DNA of 64,000 nucleotides from Skermanella aerolata KACC 11604 (GCF_000936425.1 NZ_AVFK01000010.1:124001-188000); one strand, 5' to 3'; shown: positions 39,929-48,841, numbered from the stretch's first letter. Notes: generated from the sequence alone by a model not told the origin. Numbers and translations: made by a program.

Positions 39929-41482
39929 ATGAGTCGCCGTATCGTTATCGTCGGTGCGGGACCGGGCGGTCTCGCCTCCGCCATGCTGCTCGCCCGGACG
40001 GGGGCGGACGTCACCGTCGTCGAGCGACTGGATAGGGTCGGCGGACGCTCCTCGACCATCGAGGCCGAAGGCGGCTACCGGTTCGACATGGGGCCGACCT
40101 TTTTCCTGTACCCGCGTGTGTTGAGCGATATCTTCGCCGCCTGCGGCAAGGACCTGTCCCGTGAAGTGGACCTGATCCGGCTCGACCCGCAGTACCACCT
40201 GATCTTCGAGGCCGGGGGCGAACTGCACGCCTCGCCCAACCAGACGAAGATGGCGGAGCAGGTGGCGAAGCTGTCGCCCGCCGACGCCGCCAACCTGCCG
40301 CGCTTCATGTCGGACAACCGGCGGAAGCTGGAGGCCTTCCGGCCCGTGCTGGAGAAGGCCTTCAACAGCGTATTCGATCTGGTCGATCCGGCGCTGCTGA
40401 AGTCGTTGCCGCTGATGCGGCCTCACCAATCGGTCGACGCCGACCTGTCGCGCTACTTCGCCGACCCCAGGGTCCGGCTCGCCTTCTCGTTCCAGAGCAA
40501 GTATCTGGGCATGTCGCCGTTCCGCTGCCCCAGCCTGTTCACGATCCTGTCGTTCATGGAATACGAGTTCGGCGTCCATCACCCGCGCGGCGGCACCGGC
40601 GCCGTCATGGCGGCGATGGCGAAGGCGGCGACCGAGATGGGTGTGCGCATCCGCCTGAACGAACCGGTCGAGGAAATCCTGTTCGAGGGCCGCAAGGCCA
40701 CCGGCGTCCGCACCAATGCCGGCGAGTACAAGGCCGACGCGCTGGTGATCAATTCCGACTTCGCCCAGACGATGACCAATTTGGTGCCGAACCATCTGCG
40801 CAAGCGCTGGACCGACGAGAAGATCGGCCGCAAGAAATTTTCCTGCTCGACCTTTATGCTTTATCTCGGGATCGAGGGCACGTTGCCCGATTTGGCGCAC
40901 CACACGATTTATTTGACCAAGGACTACGCGCGGAACATCAAGGACATCGAGGACGGGCTGGAACTGCCGGCGGAGCCCAGCTTCTACGTCCAGAACGCCT
41001 GCGTCACCGATCCGGGGCTGGCGCCTCCCGGCCACAGCACCCTTTACGTCCTGGTGCCGGTGGCGCACCGGATGGACGTGATAGACTGGACGCGTGAGCA
41101 GGCCCGCTACCGCGCGCTGGTGCTGAAGCGGCTGGAGCGCATCGGCCTGACCGATATCGAAAAGCGCATCCGCTACGAGAAAGTCCTGACGCCCCAGGGA
41201 TGGGAAGACGACATGCAGATCTATCGCGGCGCCACCTTCAACCTGGCCCACTCGCTCGACCAGATGCTTCACCTGCGTCCTCGCAACAAGTTCGAGGACC
41301 TGGAAGGCGTCTATCTCGTCGGCGGCGGCACCCATCCCGGCAGCGGTCTGCCGGTGATCTTCGAGAGTGCGCGCATCACCAGCCGCCTGATGGCCGATCA
41401 GCTCGGTCTGTCGCAGAACTGGGAGCCCGGTACCCTGATGGCCGCCGGACAATCCGCCCTGGTCGAGGAGCGCGTATCATGA
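39929..41482 (+). CDS. FAD carotenoid desaturase, CrtN/CrtI family (first copy)
   Basis: A 517-residue amine-oxidase-fold desaturase. The FAD-binding motif GAGPGGLASAML (8-19) and VGGRSSTIEAEGGYRFDMGPT are classic for the phytoene/squalene desaturase family; the C-terminal signature is GVYLVGGGTHPGSGLPV. It most likely introduces double bonds into a C30 or C40 polyene at the membrane. Which chain length cannot be read from sequence alone. First gene of a tightly packed operon: the next gene starts within its stop codon. Confidence 0.87.
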   Translation: MSRRIVIVGAGPGGLASAMLLARTGADVTVVERLDRVGGRSSTIEAEGGYRFDMGPTFFLYPRVLSDIFAACGKDLSREVDLIRLDPQYHLIFEAGGELHASPNQTKMAEQVAKLSPADAANLPRFMSDNRRKLEAFRPVLEKAFNSVFDLVDPALLKSLPLMRPHQSVDADLSRYFADPRVRLAFSFQSKYLGMSPFRCPSLFTILSFMEYEFGVHHPRGGTGAVMAAMAKAATEMGVRIRLNEPVEEILFEGRKATGVRTNAGEYKADALVINSDFAQTMTNLVPNHLRKRWTDEKIGRKKFSCSTFMLYLGIEGTLPDLAHHTIYLTKDYARNIKDIEDGLELPAEPSFYVQNACVTDPGLAPPGHSTLYVLVPVAHRMDVIDWTREQARYRALVLKRLERIGLTDIEKRIRYEKVLTPQGWEDDMQIYRGATFNLAHSLDQMLHLRPRNKFEDLEGVYLVGGGTHPGSGLPVIFESARITSRLMADQLGLSQNWEPGTLMAAGQSALVEERVS

Positions 41483-43080
41483 GCGCCCGGAACGATAGCA
41501 CTCAGAGTAACGGTGGACGGGTCGGCGTCATCGGCGGCGGCCTCGGCGGTCTGGCCGCCGCCTGCACCCTGGCGGCGCGTGGTCACAAGGTCGTCCTGTT
41601 CGAGGCTAACGCCTGGGCGGGCGGCAAGGCCACCGTGCTGGAGGAAGGCGGCTTCCGCTTCGACATGGGACCGACGATCCTGACGGTGCCGCGCGTCCTG
41701 CGCCGCATCTTCGCGGAGGCCGGGCGCGACATGGACCGGGAACTGGACCTCGTTCGGCTCGATCCGCAATGGCGCTGCTTCTTCGAGGACGGCTCGGTCC
41801 TCGATCTGGTCGAGAACGTCGAGACGATGGCGGCCGACCTCGACCGCTACGCCCCCAATACGTCGTCCGGCGCCGGCTATAAGGACTTCATCACCCGTTC
41901 CAAACGCCTGCACGAGGTTTCCGAGCGCTTCTTCTTCTGGAAGTCGGTCGAGGACATCTGGGACACGCTGGACTTCAAGAAGAACATGTCGGCATCGACC
42001 CTGTCCGACGTGATGAGCCTCCGCATGGGGACGACAGTGGCCGGAACGGTGCGGAAGCACGTGCCGGACGCCCGCATTGCCCAGATGCTCGATCACTTCG
42101 TCCAGTATGTCGGCTCGTCCCCTTACGGCTCGCCCTCCGTGCTCTGCTCGATCGCCCATATGCAGACGGACGGCGGAGTCTGGTACCCGATGGGCGGCAC
42201 CCGCGCGGTACCGGCGGCGCTGGAAAAGCTGGCCCGCAGCCTCGGCGTCGAGTTCCGGCTGAACACCGAGGTCCGCCGCATCGTCACCAGGCAGGGCAGG
42301 GCTGCCGGCGTGGAGACCGCGTCGGGCGAGACGGTCGAACTTGACGCCGTCGTCTCCAACATGGACTCCGTCCGGACATACCGCGAACTGCTCGGCGGCG
42401 ACATCGGGGCCAAGTTCGAGCGCCGCCGGAAGCCGGAGCCGGCCTGCTCCGGCGTCGTGCTCTATCTGGGCCTCGACCGCGCCTACGACCATCTGGCGCA
42501 CCACGACTTCGTGTTCTCCCGCGACGCGGAGGAGGAGTTCGACTGGATCTACCGCAAGGGCGAGCCGGCTCCCGACCCGACCTGCTACATAGCGGCCCCG
42601 GCCCGGACGGAACCCGGCGTCGCGCCGCCCGGCGGCGAGGCCCTCTACGTGCTGGTCCACACTCCCTACATGCGACCGCACCACGACTGGAGCCGGATGC
42701 TGCCGGAATACCGCCGCGTCATCCTGGACAAGCTGGCGCGGACCGGCGGCATGAAGGATCTGGAAAGCCGCATCAAGGTGGAACGCTGGCTGACGCCCCA
42801 GGACATCCACGACCGCTACCGCGTGCTGAACGGCGCCATCTACGGTCTTGCCAGCCATGGCCGGTTCTTCGGAGCCTTCAAGCCCGGCAACAGGAGCCGC
42901 GAAGTCCCCGGTCTTTATCTCGCCGGCGGCGCCGCCCATCCTGGGCCGGGAATGCCGATGGTCATGATGTCGGGCTGGATCGCCGCCGATACGCTCGATC
43001 AGGATGTCGGAGGCTCCGGCGCCCAGCCCAACACCATGGTCGAGGAAACCGCGGAACGACCGAAGGCCAGCGTCGCATGA
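41479..43080 (+). CDS. FAD carotenoid desaturase/oxidase, CrtN/CrtP-like (second copy)
   Basis: A 533-residue paralogue of the preceding protein. FAD motif GGGLGGLAAACTLAARG near residue 18, then AGGKATVLEEGGFRFDMGPT and, near the end, GLYLAGGAAHPGPGMPM. In staphyloxanthin-type pathways one relative desaturates and a second oxidises the end methyl group; this copy could be the oxidase, but that is inference. The ATG at 41479 overlaps the previous stop (ATGA) and is preceded by GAGGAG. A longer in-frame start at 41200 lies inside the first gene and is rejected. Confidence 0.85.
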   Translation: MSARNDSTQSNGGRVGVIGGGLGGLAAACTLAARGHKVVLFEANAWAGGKATVLEEGGFRFDMGPTILTVPRVLRRIFAEAGRDMDRELDLVRLDPQWRCFFEDGSVLDLVENVETMAADLDRYAPNTSSGAGYKDFITRSKRLHEVSERFFFWKSVEDIWDTLDFKKNMSASTLSDVMSLRMGTTVAGTVRKHVPDARIAQMLDHFVQYVGSSPYGSPSVLCSIAHMQTDGGVWYPMGGTRAVPAALEKLARSLGVEFRLNTEVRRIVTRQGRAAGVETASGETVELDAVVSNMDSVRTYRELLGGDIGAKFERRRKPEPACSGVVLYLGLDRAYDHLAHHDFVFSRDAEEEFDWIYRKGEPAPDPTCYIAAPARTEPGVAPPGGEALYVLVHTPYMRPHHDWSRMLPEYRRVILDKLARTGGMKDLESRIKVERWLTPQDIHDRYRVLNGAIYGLASHGRFFGAFKPGNRSREVPGLYLAGGAAHPGPGMPMVMMSGWIAADTLDQDVGGSGAQPNTMVEETAERPKASVA

Positions 43081-43862
43081 CGCCAGCCGAAGCGGTGCGG
43101 GCGGCGCGTTCGCCCCGCATCGTTCGTCTGTTCGGTCTTTACATGTGCCGCTACGCCGGACGCCGCTTCCACGGCGTGCGGCTGGCGCGCGGCACGCTGC
43201 CTTCGCTGCCCGAGGATCGCCCGGTTATCGTCTATTCCAACCATCCTTCGTGGTGGGACCCGGCGATGTTCATCATGCTGGCACGGCTCCGCTTTCCCGA
43301 CCGCGACGGCTACGGCCCAATGGAAGCCTCGGCCCTTCAGCAATACGGCTTCATGCGGCGGATCGGCATCTTCGGGATCGAAACGGACAACCCTCGCGGC
43401 GCTGCGGCTTTCCTGAAGATCTCCGGCGGGTTGCTGGAAGACCCGCGCACCATGCTGTGGATCACGGCGGAAGGCGGCTTCACCGATGCCCGCAGCCGAC
43501 CCGTGCGTCTGCGTCCCGGCCTCGCCCATCTGGTGCGCCGGATCCCCGATGCCGTCATCGTGCCGCTGGCGCTGGAATACCCGTTCTGGGACGAGCGCAC
43601 ACCGGAAGCGCTGTGCCGCTTCGGCACTCCGATGGTAAGCGGCGCCGGCACCGTCGAGGAGTGGCAGGGTCGGCTCGAAGCGGCGCTGACCGACACGATG
43701 GACCGCCTCTCCGCCGACAGCATGACCAGGGACCCGGCCCGCTTCGAACCTCTGCTCAGCGGCGAGGCCGGCGTTGGCGGAGTCTACGACCTCTGGCGCC
43801 GCGCCAAGGCCCTTGTCCGGGGCGAACGCTTTCAACCTCAACATGGCAGGGAACGCACATAA
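43077..43862 (+). CDS. PlsC-type acyltransferase, CrtO-like by context
   Basis: A 261-residue 1-acylglycerol-phosphate acyltransferase-fold protein. The HX4D catalytic motif is NHPSWWDP (His56, Asp61); the later block ITAEGGFTDAR takes the place of the usual FPEGTRS. In carotenoid clusters such enzymes esterify a fatty acid to the sugar. The start overlaps the desaturase stop by 4 bases and its stop abuts the glycosyltransferase ATG. No long hydrophobic helix, so probably a peripheral membrane protein. Confidence 0.83.
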   Translation: MTPAEAVRAARSPRIVRLFGLYMCRYAGRRFHGVRLARGTLPSLPEDRPVIVYSNHPSWWDPAMFIMLARLRFPDRDGYGPMEASALQQYGFMRRIGIFGIETDNPRGAAAFLKISGGLLEDPRTMLWITAEGGFTDARSRPVRLRPGLAHLVRRIPDAVIVPLALEYPFWDERTPEALCRFGTPMVSGAGTVEEWQGRLEAALTDTMDRLSADSMTRDPARFEPLLSGEAGVGGVYDLWRRAKALVRGERFQPQHGRERT

Positions 43863-44984
43863 ATGGCGCAATTCGCCTGGGTCTGCGCGTGGCTCGCCAT
43901 CATTCCGGCGGTCACGGCAGTATGGAACCTGCTGCTCTACCGCCCGCCGCCGGCACGCGGCGTTAAATCCGCCGTTTCGGTCCTGATCCCCGCCCGCAAC
44001 GAGGCGGACAAGATCGCAGCCGCCGTCTACGCCGTGCTGGCGAACGGCGCCTCCGGCGGCGGGATCGACCTGGAAGTCGTCGTCCTCGACGACCACTCGA
44101 CCGACGGCACGGCGGATATCGTCCGCGCCATCGCCGATCCCCGCGTCCGGGTGGAGCAGGCGCCGCCCCTTCCGCCCGGCTGGTCGGGCAAGCAGCATGC
44201 CTGCTGGCATCTGGCCCATCTGGCGCGGCACCCGCTGCTGGTCTTCGTCGATGCCGACGTCCGGCTGTCGCCCGATGCGCTGGGCCGCATGGCGGCCTTC
44301 ATGGACGAACGGCCCAGGGTCGGGCTCGCCAGCGGCTTCCCGCGCCAGGAGACCGGCACCTTCGCCGAGCGGCTCGTCATCCCGATGATCCACTTCCTGC
44401 TGCTGGGCTACCTGCCGATCTGGGCGATGAAGCTGTTCATCGCCCCCGGTTTCGGCGCCGGCTGCGGCCAGTTGTTCATCGCCCGCGCTGATGCCTACGC
44501 CAAATCGGGAGGCCACCGGGAAATCCGGGCCTCGCTCCACGACGGCGTCAAGCTGCCCCGCACCTTCCGCCGCGCCGGTTTCTTCACCGACCTGTTCGAC
44601 GCAACGGAGATCGCGACGTGCCGGATGTACAAGGGGAGCACCGAGGTTTGGCAGGGCTTCACGAAGAACGCGACCGAGGGCATGGCGACACCCATAGGCC
44701 TGCCGGTCTGGACGGTGCTGCTGGCGGGCGGCCATGTGCTGCCCTGGCTGCTGCTGGTCCTGGGACCTCCCGAGGTGCTGTTCCCGGCCTGCGTCGGGAT
44801 TGCGGTGTCGCTCGGCACCCGCATTGCGCTGGCGTTCAGGTTCGGCCAGGATATCTCGAATGCTCTCCTTCACCCAATCGGCGTGCTGGTCATGCTGGCG
44901 ATACAGTGGTCGGCATTCTGGACCGCTTTCCGGGGACGTCCCGCCACATGGCGCGGACGGGCGTATCCGTCCAGCGGTCCTTGA
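43863..44984 (+). CDS. family 2 glycosyltransferase, CrtQ/HpnB-like
   Basis: A 373-residue membrane glycosyltransferase. An N-terminal membrane helix (AWVCAWLAIIPAVTAVWNLLLY) precedes the GT2 domain, with SVLIPARNEADKI, DD at 76-77, the metal-binding DAD at 130-132 and, later, SLHDGVKLPRTFRRAG; membrane helices close the protein (LLAGGHVLPWLLLVL onwards). By family and by its place after the acyltransferase gene it probably adds a sugar to a carotenoid carboxylate. It may equally act on a hopanoid-related lipid. Confidence 0.83.
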   Translation: MAQFAWVCAWLAIIPAVTAVWNLLLYRPPPARGVKSAVSVLIPARNEADKIAAAVYAVLANGASGGGIDLEVVVLDDHSTDGTADIVRAIADPRVRVEQAPPLPPGWSGKQHACWHLAHLARHPLLVFVDADVRLSPDALGRMAAFMDERPRVGLASGFPRQETGTFAERLVIPMIHFLLLGYLPIWAMKLFIAPGFGAGCGQLFIARADAYAKSGGHREIRASLHDGVKLPRTFRRAGFFTDLFDATEIATCRMYKGSTEVWQGFTKNATEGMATPIGLPVWTVLLAGGHVLPWLLLVLGPPEVLFPACVGIAVSLGTRIALAFRFGQDISNALLHPIGVLVMLAIQWSAFWTAFRGRPATWRGRAYPSSGP

Positions 44985-45056
44985 AGGACTCTGGCGGGAC
45001 GTTTGAAGCCATTCGCCTGTTGACGGTCGGTATCATTGAAATTGCCGGAGCGCCGG

Positions 45057-46154
45057 ATGCTGCAAGCCTCTATGCCGACGGCCTACATCAACGCGATCGG
45101 GACAGCGGTCCCCGCACACGATGTCCATGACAAGTTCGTCCAGTACGCCCCGCAACTCCTGACCGACGAACGGTTGCGGAAGCTGTTCCGCCGGATGGCG
45201 GACCGCTGCCAGATCGAGCACCGCTATTCGTTCTTCGCCCCCGACCCCGATCCGGCGGTGCTGGACAGCGGCGGCTTCTTTCAGCGTGGTTCCTTCCCTG
45301 ACACCGCGACGCGGATGAAGTTCTACGAGAACCACGCCCTCGACCTTGCGATGGAGAGCCTGGACGCCGCGGGCATCAAGGCGCACGCGGCGGAGATCAC
45401 CCACCTGATCGTGACCTCGTGCACCGGCTTCTACGCGCCCGGCCTCGACCTCCAGCTTGCCCACCGGCTGGGCCTCGACCCCTCGGTCGAGCGCACCCTC
45501 ATTGGCTTCATGGGCTGCTACGCCGCGATGAACGCCCTCAAGCTGGCCCGCCACATCGTCCGGTCGGAACCCCGGTCCAAGGTCGCCATCGTCAACCTGG
45601 AACTCTGCACCCTGCACCTCCAGGAGACCGCCAACATCGAGGAAGTCCTGAGCTTCCTGATCTTCGCCGACGGCTGCTCCGCCAGCATCGTCAGCGCCGA
45701 GCCCAGCGGGATCGAGCTGGAATCCTTCCGCACTACCGTCATCCCCGGCAGCGCCGACCAGATCACCTGGCATATCGGCCGCACCGGCTTCGATATGCGT
45801 CTGGCCGGCACCGTCCCCGGCACCATAGGCAGCGGCCTGCCCGATGCGATGCCGTCGATCCTCAACGGCCACGCGGCGGAGGATGTCGAGCTTTGGGCGG
45901 TCCATCCGGGCGGCCGCTCGATCCTGGACGCGGTCGAAGGCGCCGTCGGCGACATGCGGGACCAGCTTGCCGATTCGCGCGTCGTGCTGCGCGACTACGG
46001 CAATATGTCGTCGGCCACCGTGATGTTCGTGCTGAAGCGCATGCTCGACCGCTTCAGCGGTGCCGGCATCGGCGGCAACGCCCTTGGCTGCGCCATGGCC
46101 TTCGGACCTGGGCTGACGGCGGAAAGCATGCTGTTCCGAATGGCCGCCGCGTGA
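45057..46154 (+). CDS. type III polyketide synthase
   Basis: Homodimeric chalcone-synthase-fold enzyme that extends an acyl-CoA or acyl starter with malonyl-CoA and cyclises the product. 365 residues. The catalytic triad is complete: Cys154 in GFMGCYAA, His283 in AVHPGGRS and Asn316 in DYGNMSSAT. Many bacterial members make alkylresorcinols or alkylpyrones; the product here is unknown. The ATG at 45057 has GGAG seven bases ahead; the TTG at 45036 is unlikely. It follows the glycosyltransferase gene by 72 bases and is coupled to the next two genes. Confidence 0.92.
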   Translation: MLQASMPTAYINAIGTAVPAHDVHDKFVQYAPQLLTDERLRKLFRRMADRCQIEHRYSFFAPDPDPAVLDSGGFFQRGSFPDTATRMKFYENHALDLAMESLDAAGIKAHAAEITHLIVTSCTGFYAPGLDLQLAHRLGLDPSVERTLIGFMGCYAAMNALKLARHIVRSEPRSKVAIVNLELCTLHLQETANIEEVLSFLIFADGCSASIVSAEPSGIELESFRTTVIPGSADQITWHIGRTGFDMRLAGTVPGTIGSGLPDAMPSILNGHAAEDVELWAVHPGGRSILDAVEGAVGDMRDQLADSRVVLRDYGNMSSATVMFVLKRMLDRFSGAGIGGNALGCAMAFGPGLTAESMLFRMAAA

Positions 46155-46208
46155 GCGGCGGCGCCGACCAGTCCCGCCGCGTGAGTGGTGCCGCCGACCT
46201 GTCCCGCC
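46149..46208 (+). repeat. 30-base tandem duplication at the methyltransferase start
   Basis: Two imperfect copies (46149-46178 and 46179-46208) each beginning GCGTGAG. In the methyltransferase frame they encode VSGGADQSRR and VSGAADLSRR. Each copy carries a GTG that could be a start codon. Confidence 0.8.
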
Positions 46209-46897
46209 GAAGCTTCGATCCGGAACTGATGGACACCGAGCAGGTCAGCTTCGAGGAGTTCCAGCACTGCCTGCGCGACCTGCGGCGGATCAACCTCTGC
46301 ACACTGGCCTACCGGCCGACGCTGACATGGCTCGGCCGCGTGGTGAAGCAAACCGGCCGCAGGCATCTGCGCATCCTGGACGTCGGCTTCGGCTACGGCG
46401 ACATGCTGCGCGAAATCGACCGCTGGGCGGCGAAGCGCGGGATCGAGGTGGAGTTGACCGGCGTCGACCTGAACCCGTGGTCGGCCAAGGCCGCGGCCTT
46501 GGCGACTCCCCCCGGTACCCGGATCGACTATCGCACCGGCGACCTGTTCGACCTGCCCCCCGATACCGCCTGCGACGTGGTGATCAGCTCCCTGTTCACC
46601 CATCACCTCGACGATACGCTGCTGGTCCGCTTCCTGCGCTGGATGGACGGGCACGCTGATCTGGGCTGGTTCAGCAACGACCTGCACCGGCACGCGGTAT
46701 CCCACGCCTTCGCCCGCGCCATGGTGGCATCGTTGCCGGTCAACCGGCTGGTCGTCCACGACGCGCCGCTGTCGGTCGCCCGCGCCTTCACCAGTGACGA
46801 CTGGGAGCGTCTGCTGGCCGACGCCGGCTTCGCCCCCGGCGCCGTATCGGTCGAGTGGTTCACGCCGTTCCGCTACGGCGTAGGCAGGATCAAGTGA
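46151..46897 (+). CDS. class I SAM-dependent methyltransferase of the polyketide operon
   Basis: A methyltransferase-fold protein of up to 248 residues. SAM motif I is ILDVGFGYGDMLREI, motif II VELTGVDLNPW, motif III/IV region DVVISSLFTHHLDD. It probably methylates the polyketide product on oxygen or carbon. The start is ambiguous: GTG 46151 overlaps the synthase stop (GTGA), a second GTG lies in the next repeat copy, and ATG 46229 begins the well-conserved part (MDTEQVSFEEF). A long in-frame extension into the synthase gene is rejected. Confidence 0.83.
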   Translation: MSGGADQSRRVSGAADLSRRSFDPELMDTEQVSFEEFQHCLRDLRRINLCTLAYRPTLTWLGRVVKQTGRRHLRILDVGFGYGDMLREIDRWAAKRGIEVELTGVDLNPWSAKAAALATPPGTRIDYRTGDLFDLPPDTACDVVISSLFTHHLDDTLLVRFLRWMDGHADLGWFSNDLHRHAVSHAFARAMVASLPVNRLVVHDAPLSVARAFTSDDWERLLADAGFAPGAVSVEWFTPFRYGVGRIK

Positions 46898-47994
46898 TCT
46901 GGGATGCCGCCATCGTCGGCGGAGGACCCGCAGGTGCCGCCGCCGCCTTCCGTCTGGCGCAGGCAGGGCAACGCACCATTCTGTTCGAACGGGAAGCCGG
47001 CCCCCGCCACAAGGTCTGCGGCGAGTTCATCAGCGTCGAGGCCGCCGCCCATCTCACATCGCTCGGCCTGACTCCGGAGCGGTTGGGCGCCGTGCCGATC
47101 CACCACGTCCGCCTGATCCAGGGCGAGCGAACTGCGACCGCCACCCTGCCATTCCCGGCGTTCAGCCTGTCGCGCGACGTGATGGACGAAGCCCTGCTGA
47201 AGGCTGCCGCTGCCCAGGGCGCGGAGATCCGCCGGGCTTCCGTCATACGTGGTTTGACGGAGGACGACAACGGCGTCACCCTGCGGGCCGACGACTCCAT
47301 TCGCGCCCGCACCGCCTTCCTCGCGACCGGGAAGCATGAGCTGCGCGGCCATCGCCGCCCTCCCGGTGCGATCAACGACCTCATCGGCTTCAAGCTTCAC
47401 CTGACCCTCGCACCCGCCCAGGCCGCTGTTCTCGAACATCACGTGGAAGTCCTGCTGTTCCCCGGCGGCTATGCCGGCCTCCAGCGGATCCCCGGAGGAC
47501 ACGCCAACCTGTGCCTCGTGATCGAAAAGCGCGTCCATGACACGCTGGACCGCGACTGGGATGCCCTGGTGGACTATCTGGCACGCCATTCCGCGATCTT
47601 CGCGGAGAGGCTGGCCGGCGCCGAGTCGCACTGGCCGAAGCCGCTGTCGATCTACGGCATTCCCTACGGCTTCGTCCACCGGCAGGACTCTCCGGCGCGG
47701 CGGCTCCACCGCCTGGGCGACCAGCTTGCCGTGATCCCGTCCTTCTGCGGCGACGGTATCGCCATAGCATTGCATTCGGCCGCTCTGGCGGTCGACCGCC
47801 ATCTCGCCGGCCAACCGCCCCTGGACGGAGCCGCCTTCGAGCAGCAGATTCGAGCCGCCACGCTGCTTGCTCGAGCGGCCCGGCATCCTGTGCTTCAATC
47901 GCTTGCCACGACAGCCTGCCGACTGTCGCCGGCATTGCTCAGGACTATGGCGACGGCGACCCGCATCCGGGGCGGCCTGCCACCGCTGCGCTGA
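46894..47994 (+). CDS. FAD-dependent oxidoreductase (UbiH/geranylgeranyl-reductase-like)
   Basis: A 366-residue flavoprotein. The Rossmann motif VGGGPAGAAAAFRLAQ opens the protein and GDQLAVIPSFCGDGIAIAL is the second FAD motif. Members hydroxylate aromatic rings or reduce prenyl chains. Together with a type III synthase and a methyltransferase it resembles the three-gene Streptomyces srsABC system, which makes methylated, hydroxylated phenolic lipids. The GTG at 46894 overlaps the methyltransferase stop (GTGA). Last gene of the operon, converging with the SDR gene. Confidence 0.84.
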   Translation: MIWDAAIVGGGPAGAAAAFRLAQAGQRTILFEREAGPRHKVCGEFISVEAAAHLTSLGLTPERLGAVPIHHVRLIQGERTATATLPFPAFSLSRDVMDEALLKAAAAQGAEIRRASVIRGLTEDDNGVTLRADDSIRARTAFLATGKHELRGHRRPPGAINDLIGFKLHLTLAPAQAAVLEHHVEVLLFPGGYAGLQRIPGGHANLCLVIEKRVHDTLDRDWDALVDYLARHSAIFAERLAGAESHWPKPLSIYGIPYGFVHRQDSPARRLHRLGDQLAVIPSFCGDGIAIALHSAALAVDRHLAGQPPLDGAAFEQQIRAATLLARAARHPVLQSLATTACRLSPALLRTMATATRIRGGLPPLR

Positions 47995-48002
47995 CCGTTA
48001 TG

Positions 48003-48782
48003 TCACAGCCCCTTGGTCGAACCGCCGTCGACGTCCAGCAGTGCTCCGTGGATGAAGGTCCCGCCACCGGCGGCCAGGAAGGCGACCACGTTGGCGATCT
48101 CTTCCGGCTCGCCGAACCGCATGACCTTCTGCGCCTGCACCATGCGGCTGGCCGCCTCCTCCGTATCGATCCCCTGGGCGTGGGAAATCTGGCGGATGCG
48201 CCCGGTCAGCCGCTCCGTCAGGATCGGGCCGGGATTGATGCCGTTGACCCGGACGCCGTCCGCCAGCCCCTGATCGGCGAGCGCCTTGGTGAAGTTCATC
48301 AAACCGGCATTGACCGAGCCGCCGATCGTGAACTCCGCCGTCGGCGTGCGCCCGCCGGCACCGATGATGTTGATCACCTGACCGCCGCTCAGCTTCAGGT
48401 AGGGCCACGCTACCCGCGACAGCCGCACCGCGCCGAAGAACTTCAGCGCGAAACCGTCCTGCCAGTCGTCCTCGCTCAACTCCAGGAACGGCCCGCGCTT
48501 GGTCGCTCCGGCGTTGTTGACCAGCAGGTCCAGCCCGCCGAAGGCATCGACCGCCGCCTCGATCAGCGACTCAGGCAATTCGGGGTCGCGCAGGTCGCCG
48601 TGGCGGTACTCGACCCGTTGTCCCGTCTCCCGTGCGAGCTGGGTGGCGAGCGTTTCCAGCGCGGTCGCCGTCCGGGCCGTTATCAGCAGATCGTAGCCGG
48701 CGCGCGCCAGCGCCGTGGCGATGGCCTTGCCGATACCCCGGCTTGCGCCGGTCACCAGGGCCACATTGGACTTGCCCGTCAT
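48003..48782 (-). CDS. short-chain dehydrogenase/reductase without catalytic S-Y-K
   Basis: A 259-residue SDR fold. The cofactor motif TGASRGIG (11-18) and the NNAG motif (89-92) are intact, so nucleotide binding is likely. Aligning by spacing with FabG, the catalytic Ser is Gly141, the Tyr is Gly154 and the Lys is Asn158 (segment TIGGSVNAGLMNFTKALA). The start is the ATG at 48782 with GGAGGAGG upstream. It converges with the polyketide operon 8 bases away, so co-function is uncertain. Confidence 0.87.
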   Translation of the reverse strand: MTGKSNVALVTGASRGIGKAIATALARAGYDLLITARTATALETLATQLARETGQRVEYRHGDLRDPELPESLIEAAVDAFGGLDLLVNNAGATKRGPFLELSEDDWQDGFALKFFGAVRLSRVAWPYLKLSGGQVINIIGAGGRTPTAEFTIGGSVNAGLMNFTKALADQGLADGVRVNGINPGPILTERLTGRIRQISHAQGIDTEEAASRMVQAQKVMRFGEPEEIANVVAFLAAGGGTFIHGALLDVDGGSTKGL

Positions 48783-48841
48783 GGAAAACCTCCTCCGGAT
48801 GAGCGACCGCGCAACAGGGTCGGCCGAACAGTAAGCAGGGT

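Noticed and set aside
41200-41478. Possible 93-residue N-terminal extension of the second desaturase
   Set aside because: It lies wholly inside the first desaturase gene in another frame; the FAD motif and ribosome site fix the start at 41479.
45419-46150. Long N-terminal extension of the methyltransferase through the polyketide synthase gene
   Set aside because: Arg/Gly-rich shadow sequence; coupling at 46151 explains translation.
46149-46208. Start of a CRISPR or other repeat array
   Set aside because: Only two imperfect, directly abutting copies within a coding frame, with no spacers.
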